Source: CAZAFD01 sp964484785 (GTDB taxonomy: Bacteria > Pseudomonadota > Alphaproteobacteria > Rickettsiales > UBA1997). From it: a DNA stretch of 36,079 nucleotides. The DNA lies in assembly GCA_964484785.1 (NCBI GenBank), contig CAZAFD010000006.1:1-36079 (forward strand). The letters run 5' to 3'. Below, piece by piece: positions 7,824-17,440 of the stretch. A program made the translations under genes and the position numbers. The notes beneath the pieces are model-generated. The model did no database searches. It had not been told where the DNA came from and saw only the letters and a list, made by a program, of their open reading frames with translations. Position 1 is the stretch's first letter; each line of letters starts with the position of its first letter.

Positions 7824-9057
7824 AAAGCTAATTAATTTTGATACTAGGGATCCGAAAATAATTAATAGAAGCAAAAATATTGTGGCCCTTGGTTCTATTT
7901 CTATTTTTGGTTTCTTGGTTTTGTTTGTGGTTCTAGTCTCAAACAAAAATAAGATTAAGATTGATGGTCATAAACTAGAAAAAATAGATATAGCTTCATC
8001 TATAATAACTAACCCAGAAGATGAATGGTTAAACAAAGCAGAAAACGATCTTAACCTTTTGCGAGAAGAAAATAAAAGATTACTAGATAGGTTGGTGCTT
8101 TTAGAAGAGCAAAATAAGGAGACAAATGACTTTTATAAAGAGACAATAAATGATCTAAATACTAAGATTATCGATCTTGCTGCACAAAAGACTTCCAAGA
8201 CAAACGAAATAGCTGATGCAGAACCAGGGGAAAGGTATAACGAATATGGCGAGTTAATGGAGGAGGGGATAGCAACAATATCGATTGATCTAGAGAATAA
8301 TGTATCAGAGGATATTGGGTCTAAAGATTTAGAAAATTATATTCCAGCTGGTAGTTATGCTAAGGCCAGAATGTTGAGTGGAGCGGATGTTTCTACTGGA
8401 GTTAATAATCAGAGCGATCCAAACAATATGATGTTTGAAATAATATCACCTGTTTATGCTCCAAAATATCATGGCTATACTCAAGAAATAAAAAAAATTG
8501 AAGGATGTCGTGTTACTGGTGCTGCTATTGGCCAATTATGGACAGAAAAGGCCTATATACGACTTTTAAAAATGATATGTTCTTTTAATCGTGGAAGGGT
8601 TGTAGAATTTAATGTTAAGGGTTATGTAACTTCTTTTGCAAAAGAAGGGGTAAGAGGAAGGATTGTAAGTAGAGAAGGACACTTTACTTCTATGGCTTTT
8701 TTAGCCGGAGCAATTGAGGGTTTAGCAGATGTAACCAAGATGGTCTATAGTCCTAAATTAGAAGTTACTAGTGGTTTAGCTACACAAAAAACAGATAGTA
8801 AACATGCAGCCAGGCAGGCTGGAGCTGGTGGTTTAGGTAAGGCCGCGGAAATTTTAAGCAAATATTATATTGATAGAGCGGAACAATATCAATCTGTTAT
8901 TGATGTTCCAAGTGGTATTGTTGTGGAAATAGTGTTTCAAGAAGGTGTAGATTTAAATACAAAGACGAGTTTTAAGGTCAAGACTTCTGAAGCAGACAAG
9001 TTACACAAGAATACAAATTTAATTAATTCTTATACTAAAAATCATGAGGTATTTTAA
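7813..9057 (+). CDS. traB: T4SS core-complex protein TraB (VirB10-like)
   Basis: About 414 residues. A cytoplasmic stretch and one membrane anchor (about residues 25-45) lead into a coiled coil (EDEWLNKAENDLNLLREENK onward) and then a C-terminal TrbI/VirB10 domain with YIPAGSYAKARMLSGADVST and FNVKGYVTSFAKEGVRGRIV. TraB spans both membranes and joins TraK and TraV. I start at ATG 7813 because GGAG lies 6 bases upstream; ATG 7807, GTG 7801 and TTG 7798 are also in frame. It overlaps traK by 11 bases. The usual proline-rich periplasmic spacer is not evident; the coiled coil takes its place. Confidence 0.93.
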   Translation: MVFKKLINFDTRDPKIINRSKNIVALGSISIFGFLVLFVVLVSNKNKIKIDGHKLEKIDIASSIITNPEDEWLNKAENDLNLLREENKRLLDRLVLLEEQNKETNDFYKETINDLNTKIIDLAAQKTSKTNEIADAEPGERYNEYGELMEEGIATISIDLENNVSEDIGSKDLENYIPAGSYAKARMLSGADVSTGVNNQSDPNNMMFEIISPVYAPKYHGYTQEIKKIEGCRVTGAAIGQLWTEKAYIRLLKMICSFNRGRVVEFNVKGYVTSFAKEGVRGRIVSREGHFTSMAFLAGAIEGLADVTKMVYSPKLEVTSGLATQKTDSKHAARQAGAGGLGKAAEILSKYYIDRAEQYQSVIDVPSGIVVEIVFQEGVDLNTKTSFKVKTSEADKLHKNTNLINSYTKNHEVF

Positions 9058-9058
9058 T

Positions 9059-9379
9059 ATGAAGCAGATCTTAATTATCTTGGGTTTTATATTTTTTATG
9101 ACAGCCTGTAGCCCGGTTTCTTCTACTTGGTCTTGCAAGGGAAAAACAAAAGGAGGTTGTAAGACAATTTACGAAATAGAACAAAATTACGATGATAAAG
9201 TACATACAAGATTAAATCTAAAACAAGAAGATAAAAAAGATTTCTCTTCTTTTGAGGATTTTCGTTCTAGAGAAAGTGTTTCTAGGGTTGTTTTTGGACC
9301 ATATATCGATTCGGCTGGTAATAGGCATGACATGAGCACGGTTTATTATTTGGATCAAAAGGCTGAGTGGAGAAATTAA
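9059..9379 (+). CDS. traV: T4SS outer-membrane lipoprotein TraV (VirB7-like)
   Basis: 106 residues. N-terminus MKQILIILGFIFFMTAC is a lipoprotein signal with lipobox MTAC, so the Cys should be lipidated and anchored in the outer membrane. The paired-cysteine motif WSCKGKTKGGCKTI a little downstream is typical of TraV. GAGG sits about 8 bases before ATG 9059; an ATG at 9044 overlapping traB would add five residues in front of the signal. It forms the outer-membrane core with TraK and TraB. Confidence 0.9.
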   Translation: MKQILIILGFIFFMTACSPVSSTWSCKGKTKGGCKTIYEIEQNYDDKVHTRLNLKQEDKKDFSSFEDFRSRESVSRVVFGPYIDSAGNRHDMSTVYYLDQKAEWRN

Positions 9380-9382
9380 GAC

Positions 9383-11887
9383 ATGCTTCGCGGAATTAAT
9401 AACTTTATAAATAATCTCTTTAGCCCTAGAACCTTAAAATCTAATGGGTCTTCTAAAACTGATTTAGATGATGTATTAAGCTATCATACAATAGCAGACC
9501 TACTTCCATATAGGGTATATGATGATAAGAATGATCTTTATTTTAATGAGAACTCATATGGTTTTATTCTAGAGCTTTTACCCTTAATTGGTGGAGATAT
9601 ACAAACTTCTAAGATTTTAACACAGTTAATAACTGACGGATTGATGGAGGAGTGTTATATAAGTTTTTTTACATGGGCTTCTCCAAATATAGAAAGTTTC
9701 CTGGAGAGATGGAGCAAACCTAGAGAGAAAATGGGTAGTCTATATGCCAAACAGGGTTTTGAAAGAAAGAAATATTTGTTGGAAGGAGCAAGAGAGTCTC
9801 TCTTTGAAGATAAAATGTTCACAATTAAAAATTTTAGATGTTTTATGACGGCGAGTGTGAATTTTAAAACTTGTAAGGACAAAGAAAGATTAAAACAACA
9901 ATTAATTAGTTTTAGAAAAACCCTTAAGGGTACCATGAAAAACATTGGATTATATAGTGATCAAATACCTCCCTTTGAACCAGAGAAGTTTATAAATTTA
10001 TTAGGCGAGATATTAAGTCCTACCTCTGGTAATAATTATGAATACTTAGTCTATGACAAGTTGAACCCAATAAATGTACAAATTACTGATAGCGAGAATA
10101 CCTTGGTCGTTCAAAAAGACGTCTTGTTATTTGAAAAAGACAAGATAGCAGCTAAGGCCTTATCTGTCCAAGCATATCCAAGGGTGTGGCCGCAGTGGAA
10201 ATGTTCTGAATTAATTGGTTCGTTTTTTAACGAACAATTAAGATTATCATGCTCTTTTCTGACATGCTTTTCCTTTGTGATAGAGAATGAAAAAATGAGA
10301 ACGACCAAGGCTAAAATAAAACAGACAAGAGTGACGCAACAGGCTGGCACAAGTCTAGCTCATTTTATGCCAAGATTATATAAACAGAAGGAAGAATGGG
10401 ACTTTGTTGTGGAGAAGTTGGATTCTGGTCAAAAGTTAGCAAGATGTTGCTACTCTGTAATAATTTTTGATAAGGAAGAAAATATTGAACAAAGTGAACA
10501 AGTCGTAAAGTCTCTTTATAAAAGTAATGGTTGGGTTCTTAGAACGGATAAATATATTCAACTTTCTACGTTTTTATCATGTATGCCATTTCTTTTAGGA
10601 GATGGTTTAAGCGAAGTTCATTATAATAAATTTGAAAAGTATAGAACAATGATTAGCTGGACATGTGCTAATCTTTTGCCAATTCAAGGTGAATATAAAG
10701 GCGTTGCGAATCCGGTGGTACAATTAATAGGAAGACGTGGACAAATAATGTATTGGGATCCTTTTACTAATCCTGGGGGTAATTATAATACGGCGATTAT
10801 AGGTAAAACAGGTAGTGGTAAATCTGTTTTTATGCAGGAATTAGTTACTTCATTACGCGGACTCGGTTGCAGGACTTATGTTATAGACGATGGTAGATCC
10901 TTTATGAATACATGTTTACTTCAAGGTGGTAAGTTTGTATATTTTGCTCCTGATCAAAAAATCTCTATTAATCCCTTTAGTCTTTTATCGGAAGATGATG
11001 ATGTTGAAGACAAGATAGAGGATATAAATCTTATTACAAATATTGTTAAAACCATGTGTTTTTCTGTAGGGAGAGCTGATGATTTCCAGAGTGGAGTGAT
11101 TAATGAAGTAGTCCTAAAGATAGTTAAGTTAAAGGGTAGAGAAGCAAGAATTACGGATATTAGAGATTATTTATTACAACAAGAAGATCCAAGAGTTAAG
11201 GATCTAGCTGTCATGTTGGGCAGATTTTCTGTGGGAGGGCAGTATGAGAAATACTTCGATACTGATTGTAATATAGATCTTGATAATGACTTTATAACCT
11301 TTGAAATGGCTGAGCTTAAAGATAAAAAGGATTTACAAAGTATTATTCTCTTGGTTTTAATGTTTACCATTTCTAAACAAATGTATTATGGTGACAGAAA
11401 ACAAAAGACAGCTCTAGTTATTGATGAGGCGTGGGATCTATTGCAGGGAGGTGGAGGTATAGGAGCTTTTATAGAGGGTTTTGCGAGGAGATGTAGAAAA
11501 TATGGTGGTACACTAATTACAGGTACTCAAAGCATAGATGATTACTATAAAAATCCCGGTGCTGAAGCAGCTTTAAATAACAGCGACTGGGTTTGTTTGT
11601 TGGCTCAAAAACCCGAGGCTATTGCAGGTCTTAAGAAGAGTCAAAAGGTTATTATGGATAGCCACAAGGAATTTTTATTAAATGATTTAAAAATGAGTAG
11701 TGGCCAATATTCTGAAATCATGATAACCAATTCAAATGGATACTTTATTTGCAGACTAATTTTAGATCCATTTTCATTAGCGCTATATTCATCAAAGGCT
11801 GAAGATGTAGTGAAGATTCGCGATTTACAAAAAAGAGGTAAATCCCTTGAAGAGGCCGTGGAGATTGTGGGGGGTTTAATAAAATGA
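9383..11887 (+). CDS. traC: T4SS assembly ATPase TraC (VirB4-like)
   Basis: 834 residues, usual length for F-type TraC. The N-terminal half (HTIADLLPYRVYDDKNDLYF, then GFILELLPLIGGD) is the TraC-type domain. The Walker A motif GKTGSGKS is at residues 474-481 and the Walker B region ALVIDEAWDLL near 677-687, followed by GGTLITGTQSIDDYY. It is the cytoplasmic motor that powers pilus assembly and substrate transfer. Both nucleotide-binding motifs are intact, so it should be active. Its stop overlaps the trbI start by 4 bases (ATGA). Confidence 0.97.
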   Translation: MLRGINNFINNLFSPRTLKSNGSSKTDLDDVLSYHTIADLLPYRVYDDKNDLYFNENSYGFILELLPLIGGDIQTSKILTQLITDGLMEECYISFFTWASPNIESFLERWSKPREKMGSLYAKQGFERKKYLLEGARESLFEDKMFTIKNFRCFMTASVNFKTCKDKERLKQQLISFRKTLKGTMKNIGLYSDQIPPFEPEKFINLLGEILSPTSGNNYEYLVYDKLNPINVQITDSENTLVVQKDVLLFEKDKIAAKALSVQAYPRVWPQWKCSELIGSFFNEQLRLSCSFLTCFSFVIENEKMRTTKAKIKQTRVTQQAGTSLAHFMPRLYKQKEEWDFVVEKLDSGQKLARCCYSVIIFDKEENIEQSEQVVKSLYKSNGWVLRTDKYIQLSTFLSCMPFLLGDGLSEVHYNKFEKYRTMISWTCANLLPIQGEYKGVANPVVQLIGRRGQIMYWDPFTNPGGNYNTAIIGKTGSGKSVFMQELVTSLRGLGCRTYVIDDGRSFMNTCLLQGGKFVYFAPDQKISINPFSLLSEDDDVEDKIEDINLITNIVKTMCFSVGRADDFQSGVINEVVLKIVKLKGREARITDIRDYLLQQEDPRVKDLAVMLGRFSVGGQYEKYFDTDCNIDLDNDFITFEMAELKDKKDLQSIILLVLMFTISKQMYYGDRKQKTALVIDEAWDLLQGGGGIGAFIEGFARRCRKYGGTLITGTQSIDDYYKNPGAEAALNNSDWVCLLAQKPEAIAGLKKSQKVIMDSHKEFLLNDLKMSSGQYSEIMITNSNGYFICRLILDPFSLALYSSKAEDVVKIRDLQKRGKSLEEAVEIVGGLIK

Positions 11888-12228
11888 TTAAATACATGAA
11901 TCTTAAAGAGCTTATAGGCTTTGGTTTTATAATTATTTTAATAAATATTCTTATTACTTTTTGTTTCTGTGAGATTATTTATAATAGAAGAAAAAGATTT
12001 GCTGTTATTGATTTTGAAGGTATTAAGACTAGGTATCTTCAAACTTTATTGTATCAGAAGGATTCTGAAAGAGAGAAAAGTATTCAGAACTTCGTTCAAA
12101 AAATCAATAAGTTGGTTATTCAAGTTTCTCATGATAATGATCTTATTTTGCTTCCAAAACAAGTGGTTTTTGGAGGAGAAGATCTAGATTTAACCAAGGA
12201 TCTGGAGAGGGTTTTGTTACATGAATAA
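11884..12228 (+). CDS. trbI: TrbI-like inner-membrane protein
   Basis: 114 residues: one N-terminal membrane segment (about residues 10-32) followed by a periplasmic helix. The segment RKRFAVIDFEGIKTRYLQTLLYQ matches the TrbI pattern after its anchor. F TrbI affects pilus outgrowth and retraction. Position between traC and traW is as in F. It overlaps traC by 4 bases and the next gene by 8, so translation is probably coupled. The family is short and weakly conserved, so the call leans partly on position. Confidence 0.8.
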   Translation: MIKYMNLKELIGFGFIIILINILITFCFCEIIYNRRKRFAVIDFEGIKTRYLQTLLYQKDSEREKSIQNFVQKINKLVIQVSHDNDLILLPKQVVFGGEDLDLTKDLERVLLHE

Positions 12229-12727
12229 AAAGATTAGCTTGGTTTTATTTTGTATATGGATCTTTGTGATACTTGAGTTTTTTGCCTTTATAGCTGGGTT
12301 TAAAATTTCCATAAACATTAGCAAGTCTTTGCCGTTCAAACTTTTTATGGTTAATACAAATATATCAAGGATTAATACGATAAGACCCGGGGATTTTATC
12401 CAATTTGTGAATAAGAATTCTAAATATTATAGAGGTGTACAAATTACAAAACAGGTCTTGGCTATGAGTGGAGATATAATGGAAATTGAGATCTTCACTA
12501 AAACCAAAGACAATGTACAAGGTCTTATAAAACATAACGATAGGATTCTTGAAGTTAAGGATAAGACAGCCTTAGGCACCAAGGTTCACATAAATAATAT
12601 AAGAATCATTCCGCCCCAACATTATTTTGTGATTGGGCATGATAATAATAGTTTTGATTCGAGATATATGGAATTTGGTTTAATTAGTAAGGATGAGGTT
12701 ATAGGTGTTGCTAGGCCAATTTTTTAG
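12221..12727 (+). CDS. traF: Conjugative-transfer signal peptidase, S26 family (RP4 TraF-like)
   Basis: 168 residues with one N-terminal membrane segment (about residues 6-28). The nucleophile motif SKSLPFKLF places the active Ser at position 36 (S-L-P), and ITKQVLAMSGD holds the general-base Lys at 77, matching the Ser-Lys dyad of type I signal peptidases. The C-terminal box HDNNSFDSRYMEFGLI...EVIGVARPIF fits the substrate-site end. In RP4 the homologue processes and circularises the TrbC pilin. Here it sits inside an F-type cluster, between trbI and traW, where the F plasmid has no peptidase. A likely substrate is TraA, but this is inference. The symbol is shared with the unrelated thioredoxin-like TraF at 16644. 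Confidence 0.88.
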   Translation: MNKKISLVLFCIWIFVILEFFAFIAGFKISINISKSLPFKLFMVNTNISRINTIRPGDFIQFVNKNSKYYRGVQITKQVLAMSGDIMEIEIFTKTKDNVQGLIKHNDRILEVKDKTALGTKVHINNIRIIPPQHYFVIGHDNNSFDSRYMEFGLISKDEVIGVARPIF

Positions 12728-13334
12728 TATAATTCTTATGATGCTTTGTATAACCTGTGTTTGCGAGGATGTTGAAGCAAAAAACTTTGGCGTATACGGT
12801 AATACCTTTACAATAAATGAGACAGATCTTCTCGAAGTTATTTCTTCCAAATTACAAGAACTAGATGTAGAAAAATGGCAAAAGGACTTTATAAACAGAG
12901 TTCAGAGATCAATTAATAGACCTTCCTCAATAGAATTGCCACAAGCTATTGAATCTAGAACATTTTATTATGATCCTTCGATACGTTTAAAACATAACTA
13001 CAAGGATCATAAAGGGTTTATCTTTGCTAGACGTGGGCAGGTGATAAATCCTCTAGACTACGTTGTTATGTCCCAAGATTTGATTTTTATAGATGGAGAT
13101 ATCGAGAAACAAGTTAGTTTTGCGATAAATTATTATAATAAACATCAAACCTTAGCCAAAATTATTTTGGTTAAGGGATCTGCTCTCGAGCTTATCTTAA
13201 ATAAAAATATAAGAGTATATTTTGATCAAGGAGGGATTCTTGTAAAAAGATTTAATTTAAAAGCTCTTCCATCCATTATATCACAAGAAGGCAAGTTATT
13301 AAAAATAGAAGAGGTATGTCTTGATTATGACTAA
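12705..13334 (+). CDS. traW: T4SS periplasmic protein TraW
   Basis: 209 residues. The start at GTG 12705 has GGATGAGG 6 bases upstream and is needed for a complete signal peptide (LLGQFFSIILMMLCITCVC...VEA); ATG 12738 would truncate it. TraW hallmarks are FGVYGNTFTINETDLLEVI, ESRTFYYDPSI and GQVINPLDYVVMSQDLIFID followed by QVSFA. TraW works with TrbC and TraU in pilus assembly and extension. It overlaps the peptidase gene by 23 bases and traU by 14. Confidence 0.92.
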   Translation: MLLGQFFSIILMMLCITCVCEDVEAKNFGVYGNTFTINETDLLEVISSKLQELDVEKWQKDFINRVQRSINRPSSIELPQAIESRTFYYDPSIRLKHNYKDHKGFIFARRGQVINPLDYVVMSQDLIFIDGDIEKQVSFAINYYNKHQTLAKIILVKGSALELILNKNIRVYFDQGGILVKRFNLKALPSIISQEGKLLKIEEVCLDYD

Positions 13335-14328
13335 AGAGTGTCTTGTATTTTTAATAATAGCTTTTTTTCAAAGTAAAATACTTTTAGCAAGGTGTAGTGG
13401 AAGGATTTTTAATCCGGTTACAGATGTTTGTTGGTCTTGTATATTTCCAATAAGTATAGGAGGAGTTAGGATGGGTCAGTCTGTAGCGGATCCAAGTAAC
13501 TCCTCCACTATTCCATGTGTTTGTCCAGGAAAGGTTTTAGGCCTGCCTCAAATAGGAATACCAATAGGTTTCTGGGAAGGGATAGAAATATATGATATGT
13601 CAAAAGATCCTTTTTGTTTAGTATCTCTTGGTGGTTTGAATCTAAAGGTCGGAGGTTTTGCGGGGAGGGGAAGTCAATCAGATAAAGGTAGAAGAACTAG
13701 ATATGCAGCTTGGCACATGCACAAGTATACTATGCCAATATTTAAATTACTATCTATTGTCTTTGATACCACGTGCCTAGAGGTATCTAGTATGACCAGG
13801 CCCTTTGACTTGGGTTATATGACAGAATTAGATCCTATGTGGTTAGATGACGAATTGACCTTTATTCTTAATCCAGAAGCTGTAGTTTTTGGTAAGCCAG
13901 CAGCGCAGGCTGCATGCACTGCAGATTGCACGGCGGCCACTGCGCACTTACCCCTAGATAACCTATTCTGGTGCGGGGGCTGCCAAGGTTCAATGTATCC
14001 ATTAACTGGTAATATAGCTGGGGACTATGGAGGGATACAATCAAGTCTTTTGAGCATGGAGAAGTTTATATATAAGATGCATAGAGAGCTACAAATGTGG
14101 GAGACATCTGGATCTGGGGCTTTATGTCAAGCCAAACCAAGGCCATTTATTAAAAAGAGCCAGTATAGAACACAGTTAATTTATCCCAGTGTTATGAATT
14201 CTAAAAAAGAAGGTTGTCAACCAATGGGTAGAGCTAATGTTTTATATGATTCGGGTAAAGAAATACCAATTAAAGGTGAAAATTTTGGATACTTGTTATG
14301 GAGAAAACGAAATTGCTGTGCTTTTTAG
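13321..14328 (+). CDS. traU: T4SS periplasmic protein TraU
   Basis: 335 residues, cysteine-rich and exported. After a short signal sequence come CSGRIFNPVTDVCWSCIFPI, VCPGKVLGLPQIGIPIGFWE and PEAVVFGKPAAQAACTADC, all typical of TraU; the segment DPMWLDDELTFILNPEA also matches. TraU is needed for DNA transfer more than for piliation in F. Its many cysteines imply disulfide formation in the periplasm. TTG 13321 has GAGG at better spacing than ATG 13327, so the exact start is uncertain. It overlaps trbC by 31 bases. Confidence 0.94.
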   Translation: MIMTKECLVFLIIAFFQSKILLARCSGRIFNPVTDVCWSCIFPISIGGVRMGQSVADPSNSSTIPCVCPGKVLGLPQIGIPIGFWEGIEIYDMSKDPFCLVSLGGLNLKVGGFAGRGSQSDKGRRTRYAAWHMHKYTMPIFKLLSIVFDTTCLEVSSMTRPFDLGYMTELDPMWLDDELTFILNPEAVVFGKPAAQAACTADCTAATAHLPLDNLFWCGGCQGSMYPLTGNIAGDYGGIQSSLLSMEKFIYKMHRELQMWETSGSGALCQAKPRPFIKKSQYRTQLIYPSVMNSKKEGCQPMGRANVLYDSGKEIPIKGENFGYLLWRKRNCCAF

Positions 14329-14741
14329 TACTCATCCTATTTTGTTTAAGGGTTAAAGGTGAAGAAACAGGTTTGATACTTGAGAACATCGATACTTCAA
14401 AGACACTTTATATATTTATATCATTTAGTATGAAAGATCAGCTAATTAAAGATTATTTTTTAGAAGCTAGAAATCTTTCACAAAAGAAGGGTACAAATAT
14501 TGTTTTTGTTTTAAGAGGTCTATATAAAAACTCCTTTCAAGCAACCATTGATAAGGTAGCAAGTCTCACTCAAGATAATCAAAATCAGCAACTTGGTCTT
14601 ATCATAGATCCTCTTCTCTTTAGAGAATATGAGATAAATAGGGTACCTGTTATCTTAATGAAATATTCTGACCTGAATTATAATAGAATTGATGGAGCTA
14701 TAACTATAGACTATGCTTTAAATAAATTTGAGGTGGAGTAA
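14298..14741 (+). CDS. trbC: T4SS pilus assembly protein TrbC (F-type)
   Basis: 147 residues with signal peptide MEKTKLLCFLVLILFCLRVKG. The motif LYIFISFSMKDQLIKDYFLE, then FVLRGLYKNSF, IIDPLLFREYEINRVPVIL and the closing DYALNKFEVE match the F-type TrbC (thioredoxin-like fold). Domain order and place between traU and traN fit. It is shorter than F TrbC (212). Its stop and the traN start share one base (TAATG). Confidence 0.9.
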   Translation: MEKTKLLCFLVLILFCLRVKGEETGLILENIDTSKTLYIFISFSMKDQLIKDYFLEARNLSQKKGTNIVFVLRGLYKNSFQATIDKVASLTQDNQNQQLGLIIDPLLFREYEINRVPVILMKYSDLNYNRIDGAITIDYALNKFEVE

Positions 14742-16657
14742 TGATTAGTTTAGCCTTATTTTTTGTTATAAATAATTTTTATACCTCTTTGGATAATATT
14801 GGAATTAATGTGGATTTTAGTGAAATTTTTGATAAAGCGAGTACGGAAGAGGGAAAGAGGGAGATGGTTCCGACTTATCTTGGAACCAATGTAGGACTTG
14901 ATACAACAGAAAATCTTGAAGAAGAAGTATACAAAACATTGGAAGATAACGAAAGTGCAAGGTTTGTAAAAAATAGTATTAAGAAAAGACAGGAATATAA
15001 TGTAAATCAACTAGGCAATCTTATAGATGGATCAAATAAGGTTATAAGTAATTATGAAGAGGTTATAAGTAAAAGTTATTGCGACCCATACAAGGATATA
15101 AATTATAAAATATGTTATAAATATCATGGACATAAATCAGATACTAAATTTGCCACTTACAGCAAAACTTGCAAGAAAAGCCTGCAAGTAACATGTGTTT
15201 CATATGAGACGAGATGTAATGAGGCTGGACTAGACCTTAGATCTATCCAAACCTCATGGTCTAAATTGTATGATGAAAAGCAAGATAATTTACTTATTGG
15301 TCAAAGAAGAGGTGGCCCATATACTGGTGGTAACTATTGGAGGGGCAGGTGTAATGTAATAGATGAGGTAATCCAATTTAATATTACTTCATTGGACTCA
15401 GTTGAAAATTTTATATTAAATAGAGCTGTCTTTGATGATCTTTTGTCTATTACCTTGAATGATAATTTAATTTACGTTGGTCCATATGGTGGTACTAAAC
15501 TCGAGGTTATATCGCGCACTAAATTTGGTAAGTGGCATGGTACTGTAGATTATGGTACTGGCCGCTGTAATTGTGAATTAGGTAGAGTCTGGGATCAGGT
15601 TATTAACAAAGATTTAAAACCTTTTTTAAAGACTGGACAAAATGTGTTTAAAATACGAGTTATTGTTTCTGGAGAGGGGCAGGCTTCTGTCGATTTTAAA
15701 GTAGTGAATAGGTGTTGTAGGGAACATAGCGAGACCTGGAAAGAAGATTGTGATGGTAAAGAAGTAGGAGATAAGTGTCGTTTGATTAGTAAAATTTGTA
15801 CAAGAAGGAATCAAAATATAATATTTGAAGGTAAAAAAATTTTTAAAAAATGCAGTGAATTTGAAGAAGAGTATAAATGTGTAGATCATAATAAATTAAA
15901 CTATCTTCATGAAAATGACTGTGATAAATATGATGTTTCTAAATGTAGTTTAAAAACCAGAGAATTTATAGATCCAGATAATAAGACGGAAAGATTTATC
16001 TATAAATGTTTTACCCCTAGACTTAGTCCAGGGGATTGTAAGGCCGAAATACAGTGTATTGATGGTACTTGTTATGAAGAGGAGGATACGCCTGATAACA
16101 GGCCTGATATGTTAGAAGCCTTATCACATCTTAGTGTGATAGATGCCTCAGCCAAAACAATAGATGTGAAGACCTTAAGTATTCTTGATGGTGAAAACTT
16201 AAAGTGTAAGAAATCTACAAAGGCTACAGCTGGATTTAAGGATTGTTGCGGTAGTGCACATTGGGGCAATGTGTTTAGTGGATGTAATGCTGATGAAAAG
16301 AGGCTTATTCAAAAGAGACGTAATGGAGATTGTATTTATATTGGAAGATACTGTTCTAAATATATAAAACTACCACATGGCAAGGTTTGTATCACCAGAA
16401 CACAATCTTATTGTTGTTTTTCTAATAAATTTTCTAAGGTGCTAGCAAATGCCGTAAGACAACAGGCTTTACAAGCCTGGGGTAGTCCTAAGGATACTAA
16501 TTGTAGAGGTATTCCTATAGAAAAGATACAAGATTTAGATTTTAACAAAATAGATATGAAGGAAGTCTATAGGGATCTTGATGCTAGAGTGAAGGAAGAT
16601 GAGGTCAGAGCTAGAATTCAAGAACATTTACTAAGGTTGAATAATGAAACGCATTAG
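14741..16657 (+). CDS. traN: Mating-pair stabilisation protein TraN
   Basis: 638 residues with a short hydrophobic N-terminus (MISLALFFVINNFYT) and about 30 cysteines, often in C-x-C or CC form (GRCNCELG, NRCCREH, KDCCGSAHWG, SYCCFSNKF). The C-terminal part with DCCGSAHWGNVFSGC and the final SNKFSKVLANAVRQQALQAWG is characteristic of TraN. In F, TraN is an outer-membrane adhesin that stabilises donor-recipient contact through a recipient porin. The signal sequence is weak for an exported protein. It overlaps traF by 14 bases. Confidence 0.92.
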   Translation: MISLALFFVINNFYTSLDNIGINVDFSEIFDKASTEEGKREMVPTYLGTNVGLDTTENLEEEVYKTLEDNESARFVKNSIKKRQEYNVNQLGNLIDGSNKVISNYEEVISKSYCDPYKDINYKICYKYHGHKSDTKFATYSKTCKKSLQVTCVSYETRCNEAGLDLRSIQTSWSKLYDEKQDNLLIGQRRGGPYTGGNYWRGRCNVIDEVIQFNITSLDSVENFILNRAVFDDLLSITLNDNLIYVGPYGGTKLEVISRTKFGKWHGTVDYGTGRCNCELGRVWDQVINKDLKPFLKTGQNVFKIRVIVSGEGQASVDFKVVNRCCREHSETWKEDCDGKEVGDKCRLISKICTRRNQNIIFEGKKIFKKCSEFEEEYKCVDHNKLNYLHENDCDKYDVSKCSLKTREFIDPDNKTERFIYKCFTPRLSPGDCKAEIQCIDGTCYEEEDTPDNRPDMLEALSHLSVIDASAKTIDVKTLSILDGENLKCKKSTKATAGFKDCCGSAHWGNVFSGCNADEKRLIQKRRNGDCIYIGRYCSKYIKLPHGKVCITRTQSYCCFSNKFSKVLANAVRQQALQAWGSPKDTNCRGIPIEKIQDLDFNKIDMKEVYRDLDARVKEDEVRARIQEHLLRLNNETH

Positions 16658-17438
16658 AACTTTTTTACTTATAATGTTATTTTTGTTTAGGAAATATGGT
16701 TTTACGAAGGAAAACTTTTTTAAAAAAGACGCTTATTGCTATGATAATAATTTAGGCTGGAAGTTCTACTGTGACGATGAAGATGATATTGAAGAAGATA
16801 AGAAGGAGGATCTTACCATAAGGGAACAAGACTATATAGCAGAATTAAAGAAAATTGCTAGTTTAGTGGACTATGTTAAGGCCAGGGCTGTTCTGTATCC
16901 TAATGAAGAAAATGTTAAGGAATACATGTTATTACAACAAAGATTGCTTAACCAAGCTAGCTATTTTAGTGATGTATGGAGAAGGGTAATTTGGTCTCAT
17001 CCAGAATTAGACTATACACAAAAACGTCCAACTTCTAATTTAGGTTCTAATATTTGGAGAAGAGAAAGAGACGATAGAATGGTTCGTGCCATAAAAAATA
17101 TAAATAAGAGATATGGTATATTTTTTATTTATTCAACAACTTGTGATTTTTGTAAAAAATTTGGAGAAATACTTTACGATTTTAAGAATAATTTTGCAGT
17201 AGAAATTAAAGGGATTTCTATAGACGGTAGATTTTTGCCTAATTGGGAGAGAAATTCTTTTGTGAATAGAGGCCATTTAGAAAGTCTTGGGATAAATTAT
17301 ACTTTGGTTCCAATTACAGTATTATTTGATATGGAAAAAAGTTCTATTATTCCGATTGGATATGGACTAATGACACAAGATGATCTTATGGAAAGGATAT
17401 ATGTATTAACTCAAACTAATGTTGGAGAAGATTATTAA
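16644..17438 (+). CDS. traF: T4SS pilus assembly protein TraF (thioredoxin-like)
   Basis: 264 residues with an N-terminal signal-like segment (RTFLLIMLFLFRKYGF). The family pattern runs through DAYCYDNNLGWKFYCD and RDDRMVRAIKNINKRYGIFFIYSTTCDFCKKFGEIL to GISIDGRFLPNW. The thioredoxin-like domain keeps an intact C-D-F-C motif at residues 167-170, which F TraF itself lacks, so this copy may be redox-active. It probably assists folding of cysteine-rich TraN and TraU. It overlaps the end of traN and lies 2 bases before traH. Confidence 0.92.
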   Translation: MKRIRTFLLIMLFLFRKYGFTKENFFKKDAYCYDNNLGWKFYCDDEDDIEEDKKEDLTIREQDYIAELKKIASLVDYVKARAVLYPNEENVKEYMLLQQRLLNQASYFSDVWRRVIWSHPELDYTQKRPTSNLGSNIWRRERDDRMVRAIKNINKRYGIFFIYSTTCDFCKKFGEILYDFKNNFAVEIKGISIDGRFLPNWERNSFVNRGHLESLGINYTLVPITVLFDMEKSSIIPIGYGLMTQDDLMERIYVLTQTNVGEDY

Positions 17439-17440
17439 TT

